In this document: in pieces, positions 59,486-64,000 of the stretch | Layout of the letters: every line of letters begins with the position of its first letter | Position numbering within the stretch: position 1 is the stretch's first letter | Program-made: the position numbers and the translations under genes | NCBI GenBank assembly: GCA_020832655.1 | Contig: JAFIEF010000006.1 | Location: forward strand, 21,811-85,810 | Direction of reading: 5' to 3' | From: Paracoccaceae bacterium | GTDB lineage: Bacteria > Pseudomonadota > Alphaproteobacteria > Rhodobacterales > Rhodobacteraceae | Length of the DNA: 64,000 bases | The notes under the pieces: model-generated | Database searches by the model: none | What the model was told of the DNA's origin: nothing | The model's input: the letters and a program-made list of their open reading frames with translations, nothing else

Positions 59486-60752
59486 CAGCCCCGGATTATG
59501 GGCTGATACCGCGCCACCCGCCCCGCAATGCAGCGCATTGCAGGGCACGCGCAAGGTTCAGGTGGCGGTGGTGGGGGCAGGCTATACCGGCCTGTCCGCC
59601 GCGCTGCATCTGGCGCAGGCGGGCGTCAGCGTCGCGGTGCTGGAAGCAGATCAAATCGGCGCGGGCGGGTCGGGGCGCAATGTCGGGCTGGTCAATGCCG
59701 GTCTGTGGCTGATGCCCGATGATCTGCTGGCCCGCGCTGGCCCCGATCATGGCGCAAGGCTGCTGGACGCGCTGGCTGCCGCCCCTGCGCTGGTGTGGGA
59801 GTTGGTGCGCGCGCATGGTCTGGACTGTGAAGCCAGCCCGACCGGCACATTGCATTGCGCCGCTGACGCGCGCGGGGCGCGTGCACTGGCTGTGCGCGCT
59901 ACACAATGGCGGGCGCATGGGGCTGATGTGGAATTGCTGGACCACCCGGAAACGGTCATGCGCACCGGCAGCACTGCCTTTCGCGCCGCCCTGTTCGACC
60001 CGCGGGCCGGAACCATCCAGCCGCTGGCCTATGCGCGCGGGCTGGCGCGTGCGGCCTTGGCCCAAGGGGCCGCGATCCACACCCGCAGCCCGCTGCGCGA
60101 ATTGACGCGCGCCGGGTCAGGCTGGCAGTTGACAAGTGATCAGGGCCGCCTCGATGCGCGAGCCGTGATCATTGCGACCAATGCCTATTCCGCCCCGCCG
60201 CTGGATGATCTGGGGCGTGAAATGGCGATCCTGCCCTATTTCAACTTTGCAACCGACCCCCTGCCCCCATCGGTTCTGGCGCAGATCCTGCCTGGGCGCG
60301 AAGGCGCATGGGATACGCGCAAGATCCTGACCTCTTTCCGGCGCGATGCTGCGGGGCGCTTCATCATCGGCTCGGTCGGGCAGTTGGGCCAGTGTGATGC
60401 CACGATCCACCGCGCCTGGGCAGAGCGACGCATGGCGGCGCTGTTCCCGCAACTGCGCGACTACCCGTTGCGCCACGGCTGGTGGGGGCGTATCGGCACC
60501 ACCCCGGACGCCCTGCCCCGGCTGCATCAGCATGGGCCGGGTATCTGGTCGATTTCCGGCTATAACGGGCGCGGGATCGGCCCCGGCACAGTGTTTGGCA
60601 AGATGCTGGCGGGGTTGGTCAGCGGCACGACCGATCTGCGCGACATTCCCCTGCCGCTGGCAACGATCAGGCCCGACAGGCTGCGCCATCTGCGCCACAG
60701 CCTGTTTCGGGCCGGGGCGGCGGCGCTGCATCTTGCGGGCGTGCGCGGCTAA
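59475..60752 (+). CDS. FAD-dependent amino-acid oxidase (DAO family)
   Basis: VAVVGAGYTGLSAALHLAQAGVSVAVLEADQIGAGGSGRNVGLVNAG; overlaps ALDH stop. Confidence 0.9.
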
Positions 60753-61024
60753 GGCCAGACGATTCCCCCCACTTTTCGCAATCCGGCGGCTGCATTGAAT
60801 ATCGGCCCCGATCTTGCCCGATCACTGGGGGATTTCTGGCATTTCTGGTCCGATTTCGCAGGTTATCCCCAGAAATCTTTACCTCCGGGGCGTTTTTTCT
60901 TTACTAATCGGCTGCCTGAGGACACCATATCTGGTAAGCGTCAGATCAAGAGCGCGGAAGTATAGCGGTCATCACAGTGTCTTGTGGGTCGCCACGCGCA
61001 CCCACCAGAAGATCGGGGCGGGTC

Positions 61025-61528
61025 ATGTCAGCAGCAGAGCTTTATCTATCCTCGGATCCGGTCCACCCTATCGATATCGTCGAGACCCTGGCAGAGCATC
61101 ACGCCTGGGATTTCGACCGTATGGGCGAGGACCAGATCGCGATGGCGGTCGAAGGCCAGTGGCGCACCTATTCGCTGACACTGGCGCTGTCACCGGGCGA
61201 TGACATGCTGCGGCTGATCTGCACCTTCGAGATGGACCCGCCGCGCACAGCCCTGCCCCGACTGTATGACGCCATCAACCGCGCCAATGACATGGTCTGG
61301 TCAGGCGCGTTCAGCTTCTGGGAGAGCCAGAATCTGATGGTCTGGCGCTATGGCCTGCTGCTGGGGGCCGACCAGACTGCAGAGATCGAACAGATCGACC
61401 GCATGATGCGCAGCGCAGTGATGGCAGCCGAACGCTTCTATCCTGCCTTCCAGCTTGTCGCATGGGCCGATCACGCGCCGAGCCAGGCGCTGGAGATCGC
61501 GCTGGCCGATGCGGTCGGGCACGCCTGA
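61025..61528 (+). CDS. YbjN domain-containing protein
   Basis: MSAAELYLSSDPVHPIDIVETLAEHHAWDFDRMGEDQIAMAVEGQWRTYSLTLALS. Confidence 0.85.
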   Translation: MSAAELYLSSDPVHPIDIVETLAEHHAWDFDRMGEDQIAMAVEGQWRTYSLTLALSPGDDMLRLICTFEMDPPRTALPRLYDAINRANDMVWSGAFSFWESQNLMVWRYGLLLGADQTAEIEQIDRMMRSAVMAAERFYPAFQLVAWADHAPSQALEIALADAVGHA

Positions 61529-61588
61529 ACGCCGCCCCTTCCCGCTTGACGCCTGCGTGGTCAGACGCAACAACTGGGCGCAAGCAGA

Positions 61589-62413
61589 ATGGAGACTGGC
61601 ATGACATTGGAACGGGTTGTTTCGGGCGGCATGGTGCTGCTGGGCTGTGGCAAGATGGGGTCGGCCATGCTGGCAGGCTGGTTGAAACAGGGGGTGCCAC
61701 CCAGCGCCGTGCATGTCATTGACCCAAACCCTTCCGACTGGCTGAAGGGCACAGGCGTGGCAATCAATGCCGAACTGCCTGACACACCGGCCGTGGCGCT
61801 GCTGGCGGTCAAGCCGCAGATGATGGGCGCGGCGCTGCCGGCCTTGCAGGCTTTTGATAAGGGCCGCACGCTCTTCATTTCGATCGCGGCCGGCACCACA
61901 CTGGCGCGGCTATCCGAAAGCCTTGGCGCGCAAAGCCCGATCATTCGTGCCATGCCCAACACCCCGGCGGCGGTGGGCTGTGGCATCAGCGCGTTGATCG
62001 GCAATGACCATGCCTCGGCGCAGGATATGGCTTTGGCGGAAGAATTGCTTGCCGCAATCGGCCAGACCGTGCGGCTGGAAGCGGAAGTGCAGATGGATGC
62101 GGTGACGGCGCTGTCCGGCTCTGGCCCGGCCTATCTGTTCCATATGATCGAAGCGATGGCCGCAGCCGGGCAGGCGCAGGGGCTGGCCCCGGATCTGGCG
62201 ATGCAGCTTGCCCGCGCCACGGTGGTCGGGGCCGCGCGGCTGGCCGAGGACAGCACCGACAGCGCCGCGACGCTGCGCCAGAATGTCACCAGCCCCGGCG
62301 GCACCACTGCCGCCGCGCTGGATCATCTGATGGATGCGCAGACCGGCCTGCCCCCGCTGATGCAGCGCGCCATCGCTGCTGCTGCCGCGCGTTCGCGGGA
62401 GCTGGCTCAATGA
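61589..62413 (+). CDS. proC: Pyrroline-5-carboxylate reductase
   Basis: MVLLGCGKMGSAMLAGWLKQG; IIRAMPNTPAAVGCGISAL; ALSGSGPAYLFHMIEAM; TSPGGTTAAAL. Confidence 0.96.
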   Translation: METGMTLERVVSGGMVLLGCGKMGSAMLAGWLKQGVPPSAVHVIDPNPSDWLKGTGVAINAELPDTPAVALLAVKPQMMGAALPALQAFDKGRTLFISIAAGTTLARLSESLGAQSPIIRAMPNTPAAVGCGISALIGNDHASAQDMALAEELLAAIGQTVRLEAEVQMDAVTALSGSGPAYLFHMIEAMAAAGQAQGLAPDLAMQLARATVVGAARLAEDSTDSAATLRQNVTSPGGTTAAALDHLMDAQTGLPPLMQRAIAAAAARSRELAQ

Positions 62414-62751
62414 CATCGCCGATCAGCTTTGACGATTTCCTGAAGGTTGATATCCGCGCCGGTCGCATCACCCGCGCCGAACCCTTCCCCGAAGCGCGCA
62501 AACCCGCGATCAGGCTGTGGATCGATTTCGGGCCAGAGATTGGCGAAAAGAAATCCTCGGCCCAGATCACCGATCTCTACACGCCCGAGGCGCTGATTGG
62601 CCGACAGGTCATGGCGGTGGTGAATTTCCCGCCCCGCCAGATCGGCCCCTTCATGTCAGAGGTGCTGGTGCTGGGGGCCAGTGACCTGGAAGGGCGCATT
62701 GTCCTGCTGGCCCCGGATCACGTGGTGCCAGAGGGCGCGCGCATGCATTGA
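62410..62751 (+). CDS. tRNA-binding (CsaA-like) protein
   Basis: ISFDDFLKVDIRAGRITRAEPFPEARKPAIRLWIDFGPEIGEKKSSAQITDLYTPEALIGRQVMAVVNFPPRQIGPFMSEVLVLG. Confidence 0.92.
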   Translation: MTSPISFDDFLKVDIRAGRITRAEPFPEARKPAIRLWIDFGPEIGEKKSSAQITDLYTPEALIGRQVMAVVNFPPRQIGPFMSEVLVLGASDLEGRIVLLAPDHVVPEGARMH

Positions 62752-62866
62752 CGGTCGGGTGGTGGTGGGAACGCTCTGCGCATTAGAAGTGGATAGTTGC
62801 TGTCAATGCCCGGTATAGTTCTGGCGTCAGGGCACTATAGCGCGCCCCATATTAGTGGAAAACGCC

Positions 62867-63637
62867 ATGACCCAAGCTGAAACAAATGTTCATGATGTCG
62901 ATCTGGGCAAGGCGAGTCTTGCGCATTACTTCAGGAACTACGAGGAATTTCTTGGCCCGCTGCGCGCGCTTCCGCTGGATTTTCTGGAACTCGGGGTGGC
63001 AGAAGGCGGATCGCTGCGCCATTGGGAAAGCTGGCTGCCACAGGCGCAGATCACCGGGATCGACATCAAGCCCTGCCCGATCAGCTTTGCCTCTGGCCGG
63101 GTGAAGACCTATATCGGCGAGCAGCAGGACAAGGCGTTTCTGGACCGCGTTGCCGCAGAGCGCGCACCGCAGGGCTTTGATGTCATCATCGATGATGCTT
63201 CGCATGTCGGACAGCTGACCCGGATCAGCTTTTGGCATTTGTTCGAACACCACCTGAAACCGGGTGGCCTGTATGTGATCGAGGACTGGGGCACCGGATA
63301 CTGGACGCAATACCCCGATGGCCGCAAGCTGCGCCAACGCCCGGTTGACTTCGGTTGGCATGAAAAAGCGCTCACGCGACTGCACGGGATGGCATTTCTG
63401 CATCGGGCAGGGTTTCTGCGCAAGCCAATCGGATGGTTGCGCTGGAACATGGTCAGGTCGCGCCATCGCAGCCATGATTACGGGATGGTGGGCTTCGTCA
63501 AGGAATTGGTTGACGAATGCGGCATCGAAGACGCAACCCATCCCGGTTTCGGTCTTGGGCCGCAGCGGGTATCGCGCTTCGAATGGATGCGCATTTCGCT
63601 GGGTCAGGTCATCATCAGAAAGGCCAGGTTACGCTGA
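62867..63637 (+). CDS. Class I SAM-dependent methyltransferase-like protein
   Basis: DFLELGVAEGGSLRHWESWLPQAQITGIDIKPC; FDVIIDDASHVGQLTRISFWHLFEHHLKPGGLYVIEDWGTGYW. Confidence 0.75.
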   Translation: MTQAETNVHDVDLGKASLAHYFRNYEEFLGPLRALPLDFLELGVAEGGSLRHWESWLPQAQITGIDIKPCPISFASGRVKTYIGEQQDKAFLDRVAAERAPQGFDVIIDDASHVGQLTRISFWHLFEHHLKPGGLYVIEDWGTGYWTQYPDGRKLRQRPVDFGWHEKALTRLHGMAFLHRAGFLRKPIGWLRWNMVRSRHRSHDYGMVGFVKELVDECGIEDATHPGFGLGPQRVSRFEWMRISLGQVIIRKARLR

Positions 63638-64000
63638 AGATGGCGCGCGCGGCGGCGGGGCCGGGCGATGACACCGTTTGCGATGTGGAAGAAAAATCGC
63701 TCGTGCCTCTGCAAGGGCTTCGCTTAGAGTTGTCCCCGACCAACTTGCGCCAGATGAAACCTTCATCCGCGCCCCGACTTCATCTTGCCCCAAATACTCT
63801 CACCGAAGGCAGCGGGCCGGAAGGCCCGCTTCCCCGCGCAGACAAGGCCAAGGCGCTGCAGCCAGCGTGCTGCCCAAGCCGCAATGCAGCCAACTGCTCA
63901 AGCCTGGTAGAGAGTCACTATAGGTCAAGGCGCAGACCGAGTGATCGTAAGCGCGACGGCGAGCCCCTATGCAGCGAGGCTTGACGGTTGGTTGAAGCGC

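Noticed and set aside
63517-63984. 155-aa plus ORF at right end
   Set aside because: Starts out of frame inside the methyltransferase gene and crosses the hairpin region; no family features

Overview
This is a high-GC (about 65%) chromosomal window from an alphaproteobacterium. Gene content and protein character suggest Rhodobacteraceae/Rhodobacterales; the genus is not resolved. It is mostly core genome. Contents, left to right: tsf tail; PAS-GAF-GGDEF protein; radC; acpP; fabG; glycerate kinase; guaA; a liv-type ABC transporter operon with an extra secreted protein gene; MobA-like nucleotidyltransferase; pdhA/pdhB/pdhC; USP; Hint-domain protein; Atm1-like ABC exporter; LysM protein; LOG-like protein; uvrA; orphan FbpC/PotA-like ATPase; a compact divergent flagellar locus (motA, motE-like, fliL / fliF, fliH-like, fliN, fliP); ligA; recG; trmFO; gluQ; hisI; IscU/NifU-like; GNAT; DjlA-like; a displaced fliG; purB; SulP; proA-proB-obgE; HerA/YjgR ATPase; IalB-like; an ALDH7 plus FAD-oxidase pair; YbjN; proC; CsaA-like; and a methyltransferase. 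No convincing tRNA, rRNA, CRISPR array or intact mobile element was seen. The two strongest signals are: (1) three CTAA-N7-TTAA CtrA-type boxes, in front of a GGDEF gene, radC and the divergent flagellar promoters; (2) a 148-bp G-run/C-run block at 47589-47736 that is a G-biased degraded copy of the adjacent sequence. Removing that block restores the fliG N-terminus in frame, so it is almost certainly an assembly or sequencing artefact. All calls are by eye from the sequence and the supplied ORF track; no database search was run.
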